Of a stretch of 64,000 nucleotides of DNA, positions 22,401 to 29,785 are shown in pieces. The stretch's first letter is position 1; each line of letters opens with the position of its first letter. The position numbers and the translations under genes were made by a program. Origin of the DNA: Argopecten irradians (lineage: Eukaryota > Mollusca > Bivalvia > Pectinida > Pectinidae); NCBI RefSeq assembly GCF_041381155.1, contig NC_091145.1:37463882-37527881 (forward strand), given 5' to 3'. The notes beneath the pieces are model-generated. The model was given only the letters and a program-made list of their open reading frames with translations, was not told the origin of the DNA and ran no database searches.

Positions 22401-24728
22401 GATCAGGTATAGGACCTTGGTGAGAATGTGGGCACATTTCCTGGGATTTATGGGAGATTCATTGAAAGTTCTGGCCTGTAAAAAGTCATAGATTTTTTTT
22501 AGGATTCCAATCAATAATTGATTAAGGTCATCTCAAGATCCAATTACTATCAATTATGAAAAATTATTATGAATTAGAAGTGATAAGTTATGGTTATAGT
22601 TTTAATATGAACTGCAATGAATTTAATGTAAAATACATGACATTTGTAGTATTTATATAAGAAATTCCATCTGTAAAAACATATAAATGAACTGTGAGTC
22701 AACAACACTATAACTTCATCATACCATATTGTTGAATATTTCAAGAAAAGTTTATATAATTAATGAATTATAGACAGGGATATGTATTTATAATATAGGT
22801 AACAGTTTCCCATTTGAGTAACAATGCAATTTGAGTAATCATTTAGTTACTCGAATGAGGAATTCCGTGAAAGGAAAATACATAATGTTGTTTTAGAAAT
22901 TGTTATCAAAAAAGGGCGTCATAAGTTTTGAAATGCCTTACAACTTATCTAAGACTCTATGTTTCTGTGCATGAACTAGCTAGACTATTAAATTCTATTT
23001 TCTTGCTTTGTTGTAAGATGACAATCTAGGTGTTGTCCATTGATTACAGTGCATATTCATCAGTATGAGTTTTACCTGTGCAGGGATTTCAATATCAGGC
23101 GGTACCCGGTACTTTTTGCCGGTTAAACCTGGTTGTTGTACCGTCTGATTAGATTTAAATTACATTAGATAGCATATAGATGTAGTATAGATCCCAAAAC
23201 CCCGGATTTACTGGTCTGCCGCTCTTTCGAATGAGCTAAAGGGAAATGCCCCTTGACTGAAGCTGACCTTTTAATATCACTATGTACACCATACAATTAA
23301 AACCTGCTACACAGGGTTGTGCCCAACCTGATCAAGTACAATGTACTTATATATTTGTTGTTTGTAGGTTTATTGGTGTCATGATTTGATTCCAAATACC
23401 CATCTATATACAATATTTTAACTAATAAAATGTTATTTTTGTTGAAAAATACAACACGTTCCATATATCAATATTCATAAAAAGATATCTATGTTTTTAT
23501 TGTAACATACCTCTTGCAAAACAGAGCTCTTTTCTATGTTATGGAATGGATTTCCACCACCTGCAAATAAAAGTACAATATTTGAAATATGTTTAGTTAA
23601 GTGTGTATGTTCAAATAAATATCATAGAATATCAAATTCGTAATGTTAATGTGAGCACAGGACCTCGTTACTAATGATGATATATATAAGATAGGTCACG
23701 TCTAATTACATATATAGACGTGACCTATCTTATATATATCATCATTAGTAACGAGGCCCTGTGATGTGAGGGAGGAGAGGAAATTTAAAGTTACTTATAT
23801 TTTTCCATATGATGTACCTCTATGATATTTTGTGGTGTACTTCAGACAGTGAAAGGACTTTCAAAGTAATGAATGTATCCGTGAACTATTGGGTTCTTGT
23901 GTTAATAAGAGCGCAGCTCTCTGCGCGGCGAAGGCGCTAGAGCGAACTAACCATAACACGTGTGTGAGCATATAGATTCCAATACACTCCAGTACCCCTT
24001 GGACTTTGAAATTGTGTCCCGCGGGAAAGGTCTCGCGCCTCCATGTAGGCAGCCATGTTTTAATTCTCGTTATCAGCACGACGAGATTTGAAATTTCTGT
24101 ACTAGACTAAATGTGTTATCAGTATACGCTTTAAAATTACTGTAAGTAGTTTTAATTTACACATGTACAAGAACAACGCAATAAATGTAGTTGTCCAATA
24201 TGTACTGTGTATGTTCTCAAGCGCACGGCACTGTCAGCAATGACGTCACAAAACCTGACGCCAAAGATGACGGCACAGATTCGCGCGTATTTTTGATAGC
24301 ATGGCATGTTGCCAAGTTTTCTCTGCATCTGATAAAAACAAGATTGAAGTACGTGTATATTGAACTATTCCATTTGGATTGTTTTGAATTCTTTCTAACT
24401 ATCGATAGTATTTTTTTGTCAGTGAAATATTCCATTGTTAATCTCATAGAAAAATATAGACAATATAAAGTTATGATGTTATAATCTTTTACATGTAGCT
24501 GCGCTCTTCTGAGGCTTTGCCTTAAATTCATATTAAACCATTGCTTTACACGAATCTGAAATGTCGTCGCGATCGCCATTGAACACTGTTGAATCATGCT
24601 AGCTCTAGCCTCTAGGCATCGCAAGTTCATATTGGCGGCAATCGATACATTTTACTGATGTATTCTAATGTTTAAGTTATTTTCCTATTCTTACCATCTT
24701 CTTCCTCTTTCTTGTCTCGCCTTAACAT
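1241..24728 (-). CDS. COPG: Coatomer subunit gamma (gamma-COP), 23 coding exons, complete
   Basis: Core subunit of the COPI coat, which drives retrograde Golgi-to-ER and intra-Golgi vesicle transport on cytosolic membrane faces. Exons (minus strand, in order): 24695-24728, 23511-23560, 22323-22475, 21773-21852, 21421-21496, 21069-21161, 19204-19290, 18371-18487, 18162-18202, 17668-17869, 17232-17342, 8609-8709, 8288-8360, 7910-7988, 6416-6580, 5997-6072, 5577-5680, 4364-4489, 3922-4136, 2941-3109, 2313-2410, 1768-1906, 1241-1473. They total 2622 bp with TAA and encode 873 residues; every junction is GT/AG and keeps frame. Residues ~1-550 form the adaptin-like alpha-solenoid ([29 protein letters not shown]). 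Next come a linker and the ear/appendage: a beta-sandwich subdomain (~610-755) and a C-terminal platform (~760-873, with [18 protein letters not shown]). Known family length is about 870, so the gene looks intact. The start at 24728 follows family practice (ML..DKK). An in-frame ATG at 24734 has a better context and would add two residues. Confidence 0.97.
1768..1906 (-). CDS. COPG: COPG coding exon 22 (5' edge is the founder of a 62-bp array)
   Basis: Residues 751-796: [20 protein letters not shown] then GASWEEVG and [10 protein letters not shown]. The first 35 bp and the acceptor are repeated three more times just upstream in transcription order. Only this copy continues into unique exon sequence. 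Its acceptor reads TTGAACAG, the extra copies TTGTACAG. Confidence 0.94.
1872..2120 (-). repeat. 62-bp tandem repeat of the COPG exon 22 acceptor edge, 4 copies
   Basis: Copies start at 1872 (the functional exon edge), 1934, 1996 and 2057, with periods of 62, 62 and 61. On the minus strand each unit is a pyrimidine-rich tract ending in CAG, then the first 35 bp of exon 22 up to ...GCTGACCATGT. The three extra copies carry TGTACAG acceptors and differ from each other by only a few bases, so the expansion is recent. Splicing to an extra copy would read into the next unit and meet an in-frame TGA. Confidence 0.95.
2313..2410 (-). CDS. COPG: COPG coding exon 21
   Basis: Residues 718-750, including [20 protein letters not shown] then DEYV, the acidic [11 protein letters not shown] family motif interrupted here by the intron. 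Donor GTAAGT. Confidence 0.95.
2571..2810. repeat. AT-rich tandem repeat in intron 20
   Basis: A short unit of about 34-40 bp around AACTATTCATGTTACTTTT is repeated, and a block of three or four such units is itself duplicated with a 118-bp period (starts 2571 and 2689). Confidence 0.85.
2941..3109 (-). CDS. COPG: COPG coding exon 20
   Basis: Residues 662-717: [28 protein letters not shown] and [19 protein letters not shown]. This is the appendage sandwich; the family motif LPYNQPGTCYTLV is recognisable. Donor GTAACT. Confidence 0.95.
3110..3921. other. Intron 19, nothing recognised
   Basis: AT-rich intron sequence of COPG with no repeat or motif I can support. Confidence 0.6.
3922..4136 (-). 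CDS. COPG: COPG coding exon 19
   Basis: Residues 590-661. [33 protein letters not shown] and [17 protein letters not shown] open the appendage beta-sandwich. Donor GTGAGG. Confidence 0.95.
4364..4489 (-). CDS. COPG: COPG coding exon 18
   Basis: Residues 548-589, including [20 protein letters not shown] and [10 protein letters not shown]. This is the linker between trunk and appendage. Donor GTAAGC. Confidence 0.94.
4740..5520. repeat. 155-bp tandem repeat in intron 17, about 5 copies
   Basis: The landmark AAGATGG occurs at 4801, 4932, 5087, 5242 and 5397 (spacings 131, 155, 155, 155). Each unit also has a GGCCATTTTGTTGACC-like segment, ACAACTAGGGCCC and GAACCTACATATGAAATTTG. Copies are well diverged, so the array is older than the exon-edge repeats in the same gene. 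Confidence 0.9.
5577..5680 (-). CDS. COPG: COPG coding exon 17
   Basis: Residues 513-547: [20 protein letters not shown] then a basic/Gln helix KQQQKSLKS ending TYILN. The [10 protein letters not shown] motif closes the adaptin-like trunk. Confidence 0.95.
5681..5996. other. Intron 16, nothing recognised
   Basis: Ordinary AT-rich intron; no repeat or motif supported. Confidence 0.5.
5997..6072 (-). CDS. COPG: COPG coding exon 16
   Basis: Residues 488-513, [20 protein letters not shown] then VLLER. Donor GTAATG. Confidence 0.93.
6073..6415. other. Intron 15, nothing of note
   Basis: AT-rich. Only a local duplication of ACTATCAAAAA-GGAACAATA near 6295-6335 is seen. Confidence 0.5.
6416..6580 (-). 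CDS. COPG: COPG coding exon 15
   Basis: Residues 433-488. It contains [29 protein letters not shown] and [15 protein letters not shown], nearly invariant in the family. Donor GTAAGT. Confidence 0.96.
6861..7197. repeat. 169-bp tandem duplication in intron 14
   Basis: Two copies starting at 6861 and 7030, sharing CATGGAAATATGACAAATTA and GGGCCCCAAATTGGTTGTAT with few differences. Confidence 0.9.
7418..7781. mobile_element. MITE with TTAA flanks in intron 14
   Basis: TTAA occurs on both sides (7418-7421 and 7778-7781). Inside, inverted ends AGATGCTCCACCG match perfectly over 13 bp and continue imperfectly (TCGACAG against CTGACAA). The ~356-bp core has no coding capacity. A TTAA target is typical of piggyBac-type elements, but the end sequence is not one I can assign with certainty. 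Confidence 0.75.
7910..7988 (-). CDS. COPG: COPG coding exon 14
   Basis: Residues 407-433, [20 protein letters not shown] then PEAKEA. The first two residues complete the conserved EGGFEYKRAIV context. Donor GTGAGT. Confidence 0.95.
8016..8162. mobile_element. Small MITE with AAACCTGTCTAAT inverted ends in intron 13
   Basis: AAACCTGTCTAATCT at 8016-8030 pairs with its inverted partner at the other end; the right end extends to CAGTGAAACCTGTCTAA on the minus strand. Size is about 147 bp with no coding capacity. The left terminus is eroded, so the exact boundary and target duplication are uncertain. Confidence 0.6.
8288..8360 (-). CDS. COPG: COPG coding exon 13
   Basis: Residues 382-406: [20 protein letters not shown] then LRDE. 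Donor GTATAA. Confidence 0.93.
8609..8709 (-). CDS. COPG: COPG coding exon 12
   Basis: Residues 349-382, [20 protein letters not shown] then [13 protein letters not shown]. Its acceptor tract (TTCCTCTCTCTGCAG) begins only about 22 bp from the nearest decayed 74-bp repeat copy. Donor GTAAGT. Confidence 0.94.
8731..8871 (-). repeat. Isolated, decayed copies of the 74-bp exon-11 repeat (about 1.9 units)
   Basis: Same unit as the main array but with more changes, ending about 22 bp from the exon 12 acceptor. Their donor-adjacent exon codon reads ATG instead of AAG. They show the repeat once filled intron 11 nearly from end to end. Confidence 0.92.
8872..10389. repeat. About 1.5-kb segment splitting the 74-bp array, with a three-copy ~0.46-0.5-kb repeat
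   Basis: Landmark ATACTTGTTGG recurs near 9077, 9574 and 10030 (periods about 497 and 456). Copies share GTCTCGAGCCATCAACATTA and CAATCAGAGGCGAGA. Copies 2 and 3 are nearly identical, while copy 1 has longer homopolymers throughout. The left edge CCCTTTGAGTGCC may be the end of an inserted element, but no matching inverted end was found. Confidence 0.85.
10390..17285 (-). repeat. 74-bp tandem array of the COPG exon 11 donor edge, about 93 copies
   Basis: Period 74 measured directly (GGAGTCTGTG at 12061, again at 12135). On the minus strand a unit is the last ~50 bp of exon 11 (residues [16 protein letters not shown]), a donor GTAAAATATC and ~24 bp of intron containing CTAAC, then CACAG before the next ACTCC. 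Variants mark sub-blocks: GGCCATC or GGCCATT (synonymous Ile), GTAAAATAT or GTAAAATGT (the latter dominating next to exon 11), and GATAAAA, which removes the donor in some units around 13.8-15.8 kb. A few stretches (about 11.65-11.72, 13.08, 16.24-16.48, 16.94-17.03 kb) are ragged with small indels. Confidence 0.97.
17232..17342 (-). CDS. COPG: COPG coding exon 11 (3' half is the founder of the 74-bp array)
   Basis: Residues 312-348: [20 protein letters not shown] then [17 protein letters not shown], matching the family. The last ~54 bases plus the GTAAAA donor are the copy of the 74-bp tandem unit that joins unique exon sequence (unit homology ends near 17285). The unit contributes residues 333-348. 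The same exon piece and donor recur about 93 times downstream in transcription order. Confidence 0.94.
17343..17667. other. Intron 10, nothing of note
   Basis: AT-rich. A short local duplication of CAACCTGATAACAA is seen at about 17340-17395. Confidence 0.5.
17668..17869 (-). CDS. COPG: COPG coding exon 10
   Basis: Residues 244-311: [48 protein letters not shown] and [10 protein letters not shown], the most conserved part of the solenoid. The donor is GTCTGT; the acceptor is TGTAG. Confidence 0.95.
18162..18202 (-). CDS. COPG: COPG coding exon 9 (short)
   Basis: 41 bp, residues 231-244: [14 protein letters not shown]. The donor GTAAGTG is consensus. An alternative GT four bases earlier would break the frame into exon 10, which fixes this boundary. 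Confidence 0.88.
18371..18487 (-). CDS. COPG: COPG coding exon 8
   Basis: Residues 192-230, [20 protein letters not shown] then a helix ending SPYAYCLL. Donor GTAAGT. Confidence 0.95.
18675..18905. repeat. 120-bp tandem duplication in intron 7
   Basis: CAGAAAATACTA starts both copies (18675 and 18795). They share TTTACAAGAGCAGTGGTCA, GATGCATCA and CACATTCAGA with scattered differences. Confidence 0.85.
19204..19290 (-). CDS. COPG: COPG coding exon 7
   Basis: Residues 163-191, including [19 protein letters not shown], a conserved gamma-COP signature. Phase 0 at both ends, donor GTAAGC. Confidence 0.95.
19641..20964. mobile_element. Tc1/mariner-type (pogo/Tigger-like) non-autonomous DNA transposon in intron 6
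   Basis: Ends are inverted repeats: CGGTAAACCTCCGGTTAATT at the left pairs with CGGTAAACCTTCGGTTAGTT read from the right, and both continue into CGAAC. TA flanks both sides (19639-19640, 20965-20966), the target duplication of this superfamily. Sub-terminal GGATAGTTCGAAC motifs recur inside both ends. At 1.32 kb no transposase reading frame is visible, so it depends on a partner element. Family assignment within the superfamily is inference from the end sequence. Confidence 0.85.
21069..21161 (-). CDS. COPG: COPG coding exon 6
   Basis: Residues 132-162, including [15 protein letters not shown] and SSAALVSSL. Phase 0 at both ends. The donor GTCAGT is off consensus at +3. Confidence 0.94.
21421..21496 (-). 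CDS. COPG: COPG coding exon 5
   Basis: Residues 106-131: [20 protein letters not shown] and CSITD. The KDMTG...RGPA.RAL motif is shared across gamma-COP and adaptins. Confidence 0.95.
21773..21852 (-). CDS. COPG: COPG coding exon 4
   Basis: Residues 80-106, [20 protein letters not shown] followed by VIIVTSS, a solenoid helix pair typical of adaptin-like subunits. It ends in phase 2 before GTATTT. Confidence 0.94.
21853..22322. other. Intron 3, nothing recognised
   Basis: AT-rich intron without a supported feature. Confidence 0.5.
22323..22475 (-). CDS. COPG: COPG coding exon 3
   Basis: Residues 29-79. It contains the highly conserved stretches [20 protein letters not shown] and [14 protein letters not shown] of the first HEAT-like helices. 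Phase 0 at both ends, donor GTAAGC. Confidence 0.96.
23165..23280 (-). mobile_element. Possible tRNA-derived SINE fragment in intron 2
   Basis: The minus strand reads TTAGCTCATTCGAAAGAGC, a D-arm with an A-box-like core. It is followed by GGCAGACCAGTAAATC, resembling an anticodon arm, and GGGGTTTTGGGATC, a degenerate B box. Order and spacing follow a tRNA head, but the acceptor stem is missing, so a SINE remnant fits better than a tRNA gene. The tail is not recognised. Confidence 0.5.
23511..23560 (-). CDS. COPG: COPG coding exon 2
   Basis: Residues 12-28, [17 protein letters not shown], matching the GGxNPFxxIEKSxVLQE start of the solenoid. The donor is GTATGT. Confidence 0.93.
23656..23763. 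repeat. Near-perfect hairpin palindrome in intron 1
   Basis: Arms of 48 bp (23656-23703 and 23716-23763) differ at one position and enclose a 12-bp AT loop. The outer arm reads CACAGGACCTCGTTACTAAT. It could be a fold-back MITE; no clear target duplication is visible. Confidence 0.9.
23764..24694. other. Rest of intron 1, locally GC/CpG-rich, with a perfect CRE-like site
   Basis: Between about 23.89 and 24.34 kb the sequence is richer in CG dinucleotides than the surrounding introns. TGACGTCA, a full CRE palindrome, lies at 24241-24248. An intronic promoter or enhancer is possible but unsupported otherwise. AAGAGCGCAGCT at 23907 has an inverted partner at 24497. Confidence 0.3.
24695..24728 (-). 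CDS. COPG: COPG coding exon 1
   Basis: Encodes [11 protein letters not shown] plus the first base of a glycine codon, the acidic/basic N-terminus typical of gamma-COP. The donor is GTAAGA. The upstream in-frame ATG (24732-24734) has A at -3, whereas the ATG used here has C. Confidence 0.88.
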
Positions 24729-24774
24729 ATGCATTTTGGAGGTTTTTCTTTCACTAGCTCTTCTTAGTCGCCGG

Positions 24775-24845
24775 TGATGGCCGGAAGTAGGTACACGTTC
24801 ACAATTTCCAATGCGCATGCGTAAAAAGTACAAACCGGAAATCCG
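24775..24845 (-). promoter_or_regulatory. Likely COPG core promoter: ETS-like and NRF1-like motifs
   Basis: CCGGAAGTA at 24781-24789 is a strong ETS-type core. TGCGCATGCG at 24812-24821 matches the NRF1 palindrome. CCGGAA recurs at 24835-24840. No TATA box is seen. All lie within about 110 bp of the start codon, as expected of a housekeeping promoter. Motif calls are by eye; factor occupancy is inference. Confidence 0.55.
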
Positions 24846-25576
24846 ATTCATGTTGTGATTTACATCCAAAGTATAAGTTCGAATCCCAATAGGGGAAGCA
24901 ATTATTTTCCGCTCTATTTTTCTCCGTGTTTTTAATCATTATTTCGTCAATTCTGATTTTTTGTTTCATTTCAATTCATATATGATAATTTTTTCCATTT
25001 AATATTATTGAACAAAATAGGTATTTTAGGACGAATTAAAGCAATCCCGTACCCATTATTTATTACATGTATAATACACCAAAATGATAGGTACGGGTTA
25101 GCCAAGCATGGATGCGACTTAGCTAAATTTTCTGGGTACGCCATCGCCAATTTTTGGTACGGGTTGGTGGGTATGAGTTGGACTGGGTACGAGTTAACTA
25201 TACCCCGTTAGGACTAATCAAATAAAACATATTGTGCATGCATTAACTTATACATATGTAATTGTGATAAACTAAGAAGATCGGGATGTAAACAAAGTTG
25301 AAACCAAAGATATTTTTATTTGCCGGAACAAACAAGAACCTTGGGAAAGTGGTACAAATTCAGAAAAAAAGGTCATATCAATTGCAGAAAAAATGTTTCT
25401 CAACTACGGTGCTACATGATTGGATAGTCTACAAAACAAAACTCTGGAAGAAAAGAAAAATCTTTTAACGGTTTCAAATGCAACAGTGAACGAACAAATT
25501 AGGAAAGGGGGGGGGGGGGGTGAGAAAAAGTGTAAATGGTCGATTTTTTTTTTCAAAAACCATTTTATTAATTCAG
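24846..25576. other. Intergenic spacer between COPG and the 2.1-kb array
   Basis: AT-rich, no gene recognised. It contains several degenerate GGTACGGGTT-like repeats (25030-25210) and a run of 14 G at 25507-25520, close to the left edge of the array. Confidence 0.6.
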
Positions 25577-25587
25577 TATTTATCATT

Positions 25588-27682
25588 GTATAATGCACCT
25601 TATCTCAAAATGGCTGCTCTGGTGGGAGTTTGAGCTGAATACTTTCGTTTGTTAGTTAGAGATCACTGGATTGATTAAGCAGTTCTTATATAGTACATTC
25701 TTAATGGTTAACATTGTGGCCAATAAAAACATAAGGTTGGTATCTATAAAGGCTAAGATAGACAAATACGTATTTGAAATTTGATTTTGTCATGGATGAG
25801 CGCGAACGCAGATCCCTACACTAACAAATTACGTGCCCGCATCTCCATTAGGGACCGCAGGGGCCAGTCTGACCGTAGTGCAATGGTTAGACCTCATTCT
25901 GGGGACACCGTCCTTTTGACCACGGTTATTCCAGCACAGGTAAGTATGACTGTTCAAACAATAATTTTACTTTTAAATTATCGCCGAGAATTGATTAATA
26001 GTGTCACCTGAAAAGATAATGAGATGATAAGTATGTTATATAGCTAAACATCTGATAACATAGCGTTTACTGTCATTTCGAATATCCCATAAAACACCAG
26101 TTATCGATTAAAATATCTATAAAGATTTTGTAACAAATAAAAGTTGATGAATTAAGGAAAATGTAAGTATTTATTCAGTGTTAACAGAAATGTGAACGTA
26201 CAACATACATAATTTGACGTATATACAACGATTACGGCGTAATGAAATCGGTTCATCACACATTGTAAGGTGTTTTGTAACTACGGTATATGTATACGTT
26301 ATTCACTCCCTTATACATAAAAACAACAGTCAATCAACACCTATATTTTGGAAATGAATCTTGTTTTGTGTCAATTAGGAATGTGCGTGTCAGACAGGAT
26401 TACAATGGTACATGAGCTCGACTTATCTCCCTTCATTTGAATAGTTGATGCAAGTGTGTAAAATATGTTTGTTTTATTATCCTAATAAAGAACAATGCAG
26501 TTGTTTCAGTTAAGCGAAATTTCAAGTTTGGACACAAGAAACACATACCTGCTTACCAGTTTGTAAATTGACAACATAAGTTTTAAACACACCGCTACAT
26601 AATTCTATCGGAAAACGTACAATAAACGTCAGTTGATGTATAGGGTGCGTCTTTTCATATCTATTCCAATATTAATACATTCAGATTACGTTTTTATCGC
26701 TTTTGAATTTTCGAATGAATACCACTTAAAGAAATCAATATACGAAAAGGCTTATTCTTCACTCGTTAGACATCTAAACATAACACTCTGATATTAAGTT
26801 ACACCAAATAAGATAGATTTGTATAGTGTTTTCAGTTAGTCATTTCAAATATTCGTCTAAAAACTGTTTAAAACTAAATGGATTGCTTTCAATGTCATAC
26901 TTACCTGGTGTAGGGATAACCGTGGTCAAAATGGCGGTTTCCCCAGAGTGAGGTCTGTCCATTGCACAGCGGACAGATTGACCCCTGCGACAGAGATCGG
27001 GCACGTAATTTATTGGTGTGGGGATCTGCGTTCGCGCTCATCCCTGACAAAATCAAATACGAATGTTAGATACTGAACAGCACGAAAAACCGAATGCTTT
27101 TCCATAGACGACAATGTTAGCGTTTGTCACGGTCCAGGTTAAGTTGAGTTTTTTTCTATCATTAGGCGATCTCCATGTCATGAATATAATTAAAACTACG
27201 TGTATTGTTAAAAAGAAGTATTCCTTGTGTGAATATTAAACATGATATAATATATTGAAAATGACTATTTTCGTGGATAATATTCTAAATATTCTTCTTT
27301 CATCCGATATGTGTTCCAGTTTGGACAGATTTGATGTTTATTGTAAAATGTATAGATAAATCCATGTTTTTGGTTGTTTGGGCAAAAGCCCGTTTTATAA
27401 ACAAAGCGTAATACGGAACAAGCAAGTAAATAATAAAAAAATTCTTTCGAAATAGCCCGTGTGTAGAAGATTGAGCCCCGGATAGAATTTCGTCCGAGCC
27501 ATTGGTTGGCCGGTTTTATTATGAATTTCAAAGTAGTTTTTTTACTGAAAATATTTCCTGACACGGTATTTAGTTCCAAAATATCAGTGATATGAATTTA
27601 GAAATCCAGTGTGAAATTTACCTTCAAAATATCAATTTTGAAATAAAATGCTGAAAATATTAGAATTTCAGTATATGTCAGT
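25588..27682 (+). repeat. Array unit 1 (forward, left edge)
   Basis: Most diverged forward unit. Module A 25794-25939 has CAT in place of the CAG acceptor; module B 26905-27043 is normal. Confidence 0.9.
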
Positions 27683-29785
27683 GTATAATGCACCATATTT
27701 CAAAATGGCTGCCCTGGTGGGAGTTTGGGCTGAAGGACTTCCATTAATTTTGTTAGTTATATATCACACGATTATTGAATTGATTTAACAGTTCTTATAG
27801 TACGTTCTAAAACGTTAACACTGTGGTCAATGGAAACATTAGCTTGGTTTCTATTAAGGCTAAGATAGACTAAAATTTGAAATTTGATTTTGTCAGGGAT
27901 GAGCGCTAACGCAGATCCCTGCACTTACAAATTACGTGCCCGCATCATCATTAGGGACCGCAGGGGCCAGTCTGACCGTAGTGCAATGGTCAGACCTCAC
28001 CCTAGGGACACCGCCCAGTTGACCACGGTTATCCCAGCACAGGTAAGTATGACTGTTCCAACAGTAATTTTGCTTTTAAATTATCGCCGAGAATTGATAG
28101 AAAAGTGTCTTCTCGGAAGATAATGACATGATACGTATGTCATAAAGCTAAACACTTGATAACATAGCGTTTATTGTCATTCCAAATATTCCATAAAACA
28201 CCAGTTATCGATTAAAATGTCTATACAGTTTTTATAACAAATAAAAGTTGATGATTTAAGGAAAATGTAAGTATTTATTCAGTGTGAACATAAATGTGAA
28301 CGTACAAAATACATAATTTGACGTATATACAACGATTACGGCGTAATGAAATCGGTTCATCACATATTGTAAGGTGTTTTGTTACTATTGTATATGAATA
28401 CGTTATTCAGTCCCTTATACATAAAAACAACAGTCAATCAACACCTATATTTTGGAAATGAATCTTGTTTTGTGTCAATTAGGAATGTGCGTGTCAGACA
28501 GGATTACAATGGTACATGAGCTCGACTTATCTCCCTTCATTTGAATAGTTGATGCAAGTGTGTAAAATATGTTTGTTTTATTATCCTAATAAACAACAAT
28601 GCAGTTATTCCAGTTAAACGAAATTTCAAGTTTGGACACAAGAAACACATACCTGCTTACCGGATTGTAAATTGACAACATAAGCTTTAAACACACCGCT
28701 ACATAATTCTATCGGGAAAACGTACAATAAACGCCAGTTGATGTATAGGGTGCGTCTTTTCATATCTATTCCAATATTAATACATTCAGATTACGTTTTT
28801 ATCGCTTTTGAATTTTCGAATGAATACCACTTAAAGAAATCAATATACGAAAAGGCTTATTCTTCACTCGTTAGACATCTAAATATAATACTCTGATATT
28901 AAGTTACACCAAATAAGATATATTTGTATAGTGTTTTCAGTTAGTCATTTCAAATATTCGTCTAAAAACTGTTTAAAACTAAATGGATTGCTTTCAATGT
29001 CATACTTACCTGGTGTAGGGATAACCGTGGTCAAAATGGCGGTTTCCCCAGGGTGAGGTCTGTCCATTGCACAGCGGACAGATTGGCCCCTGCGACAGAG
29101 ATCGGGCACGTAATTTATTGGTGTGGGGATCTGCGTTCGCGCTCATCCCTGACAAAATCAAATACGAATGTTAGATACTGAACAGCACGAAAAACCGAAT
29201 GCTTTTCCACAGACGACAATGTTAGCGTTTGTCACGGTCCAGGTTAAGTTGAGTTTTTTTCTATCATTAGGTGATCTCCATGTCATGAATATAATTAAAA
29301 CTACGTGTATTGTTAAAAAGAAGTATTCCTTGTGTGAATATTAAACATGATATAATATATTGAAAATGACTATTTTCGTGGATAATATTCTAAATATTCT
29401 TCTTTCATCCGATATGTGTTCCAGTTTGGACAGATTTGATGTTTATTGTAAAATGTATAGATAAATCCACGTTTTTGGTTGTTTGGGCAAAAGCCCGTTT
29501 TATAAACAAAGCGTAATACGGAACAAGCAAGTAAGTAATAAAAAAAATACTTTCGAAATAGCCCGTGTGTAGAAGATTGAGCCCCGGATAGAATTTCGTC
29601 CGGGCCATTGGTTGGCCGGTTTATAATGAATTTCAAAGTAGTTTTTTACTGAAAATATTTCCTGACACGGTATTTAGTTCCAAAATATCAGTGATATGAA
29701 TTTAGAAATCCAGTGTGAAATTTACCTTCAAAATATCAATTTTGATATGAAATGCTGAAATATTAGAATTTCAGTATATGTCAGT
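27683..29785 (+). repeat. Array unit 2 (forward)
   Basis: Module A 27897-28042 (reads DPCTYK where others read DPYTNK), B 29010-29148. Both have complete splice signals. Confidence 0.93.

Noticed and set aside
23165-23280. Functional tRNA gene
   Set aside because: D-arm and anticodon-arm-like parts are present, but the acceptor stem and a good B box are not. A SINE fragment fits better.
23907-24508. Inverted pair AAGAGCGCAGCT around a ~600-bp segment as a transposon
   Set aside because: Only 12 bp match, the ends do not continue and no target duplication is seen.
24217-24630. 137-codon minus-strand frame in intron 1
   Set aside because: No recognisable domain, no splice context, and COPG exons 1 and 2 flank it. 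Most likely a chance frame.
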